Program-made: the position numbers and the translations under genes
Source of the DNA: Haloarculaceae archaeon
GTDB taxonomy: Archaea; Halobacteriota; Halobacteria; Halobacteriales; Haloarculaceae
DNA: 6,371 bases
Assembly: GCA_028274885.1 (NCBI GenBank)
Contig: JAQCMX010000072.1
Location: forward strand, 1-6,371
Direction of reading: 5' to 3'
In this document: positions 5,626-6,371 of the stretch, piece by piece
How positions within the stretch are numbered: the first letter of the stretch is position 1
Layout of the letters: each line of letters starts with the position of its first letter
The notes under the pieces: generated by a model
What the model saw: only the letters and a program-made list of their open reading frames with translations
The model's database searches: none
What the model was told of the DNA's origin: nothing

Positions 5626-6371
5626 ATGATCGAACAGGTCTCGCTGTATCGCGCGCCCACGACGGTCGCCGACGCGGACGAGATTGCGGGCTGGCTCCGT
5701 GAACGCACAACGGCGGCGGTCGAGATAGACGACCGATTCCTCTCGCTGTACGGGGACAGCGACCTGGCTGAGGAGTTTGCAAACGTGCGTGTACTCGACC
5801 CTTACGACAGGGAGACTGGAAACACCATGGTCGGTATTGTCCGCTACGAACAGCGGGCGCTACAGTCCCCGGAGCGTGCCGGTGGTGTGGTGTACGACGG
5901 GCTCGCAGCGCAGGCGTTACTCCACCGCCGGATTCCTGAGGACGAACGCGGACTCGACCATGTGCACGTCGTGTTGCTGGATCGCGTGATCGGGACGTGG
6001 GGCGACCACGACGGTCGGTGGCACAAGCGCGTGAACGTCCTCGGCCAACCGGGACTCGTCTCCGTGCCGGGGCTCTACGAGGGGCCGGCCAGACCCGAGC
6101 AGTACTACAGGGAGCAACAAAAGCAGGCCCTCCTCGGTGGTGGTGGTCCCCCACCCCGGGAGGTACTCGAAGAGCAGGTCGAGGGTGCGTTTCTCGTGGA
6201 AGACGACCCGCGGACGACCGAGGCATTGAAAGGCTACGTCCTGCAGGCGGTCCACTACCTCGACACCGGTGAGGGGTTCTGTGAGGAGAGTCACTGTCGG
6301 CTTTCGAACCCCCACAGACAACCCGGCGTTATTAAATCCCAGCTGTGTGATCCGGAGTTTTGTTCCAGGCA
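5626..6371 (+). CDS. DUF6775-like protein (putative metallopeptidase family), 3' end outside window
   Basis: The frame from ATG 5626 stays open for 248 codons to the window edge, so the gene is 3'-truncated here. The best family match I recognise is the haloarchaeal DUF6775 group, labelled putative metallopeptidase. Supporting blocks are DHVHVVLLDRVIGTWGDHDGRW (111-132), KRVNVLGQPGLVSVPGLYEGPARP (134-157), and a C-terminal GYVLQAVHYLDTGEGFCEESHCRLSNPH with a later FC pair. Cys219-x4-Cys224 and Cys246 resemble the Cx4C...FC structural zinc site of archaemetzincins, but no HExxH occurs in the visible part. A Gly4-Pro3 stretch (171-177) marks a flexible linker between the two halves. It lacks signal peptide and membrane segments. 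The start is supported by continuous similarity-like N-terminal sequence and the absence of an upstream alternative close by. The function is unknown. Confidence 0.7.
   Translation, partial: MIEQVSLYRAPTTVADADEIAGWLRERTTAAVEIDDRFLSLYGDSDLAEEFANVRVLDPYDRETGNTMVGIVRYEQRALQSPERAGGVVYDGLAAQALLHRRIPEDERGLDHVHVVLLDRVIGTWGDHDGRWHKRVNVLGQPGLVSVPGLYEGPARPEQYYREQQKQALLGGGGPPPREVLEEQVEGAFLVEDDPRTTEALKGYVLQAVHYLDTGEGFCEESHCRLSNPHRQPGVIKSQLCDPEFCSR

Noticed and set aside
5258..6226. Long minus-strand frame of 322 codons opposite thi4 and the DUF6775-like gene
   Set aside because: It crosses two recognisable plus-strand genes and encodes an Arg/Pro-rich sequence, the usual antisense shadow of GC-rich haloarchaeal genes.
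1..6371. CRISPR array, tRNA, rRNA or replication origin
   Set aside because: No regularly spaced long repeats, no tRNA-like cloverleaf with a T-arm sequence, and no origin-type repeat cluster were seen.

Overview
The window looks like haloarchaeal DNA (class Halobacteria). It is GC-rich, the predicted proteins are strongly acidic, promoters are TATA-like with little or no Shine-Dalgarno signal, and the gene families are typical of that class: a ThiR-type HTH/ThiN regulator, an archaeal Thi4, an Lrp-aminotransferase pair, a DUF6775-like protein and an IS200/IS605-type TnpB tail.

Layout. (1) Bases 1-274 hold the C-terminal end of a TnpB gene, probably decayed, ending in a perfect 20-bp palindrome typical of the right end of such elements. 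(2) On the minus strand, an Lrp/AsnC regulator (1452-1940) is translationally coupled through a 4-base overlap to a class I PLP-dependent aminotransferase (319-1455). A cluster of phased direct repeats sits upstream of the regulator. (3) A GC-rich gap (1941-2228) separates this pair from a plus-strand redoxin (2229-2846). One base after the redoxin comes a broken btpA gene (2848-3408), with two compensating frameshifts and what look like two internal deletions. (4) A thiamine module follows: thiR on the minus strand (3496-4419) diverges from thi4 on the plus strand (4581-5513) across a 161-bp control region. (5) Bases 5626-6371 carry the first 248 codons of a DUF6775-like protein that runs off the window.

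The clearest functional unit is thiR/thi4. ThiR is expected to sense a thiamine compound through its ThiN domain and control thi4, which makes the thiazole half of thiamine. The Thi4 here keeps the cysteine that donates sulfur in the single-turnover enzymes. The second unit is the Lrp-aminotransferase operon, resembling an autoregulated lrp/aspartate transaminase pair known in Halobacterium.

I see no convincing new multi-gene system. The items most worth a second look are the decay pattern of btpA, the phased repeats upstream of lrp, the Cys/His site between the two ThiR domains, and the DUF6775-like protein, which retains an archaemetzincin-like cysteine tail but no HExxH.
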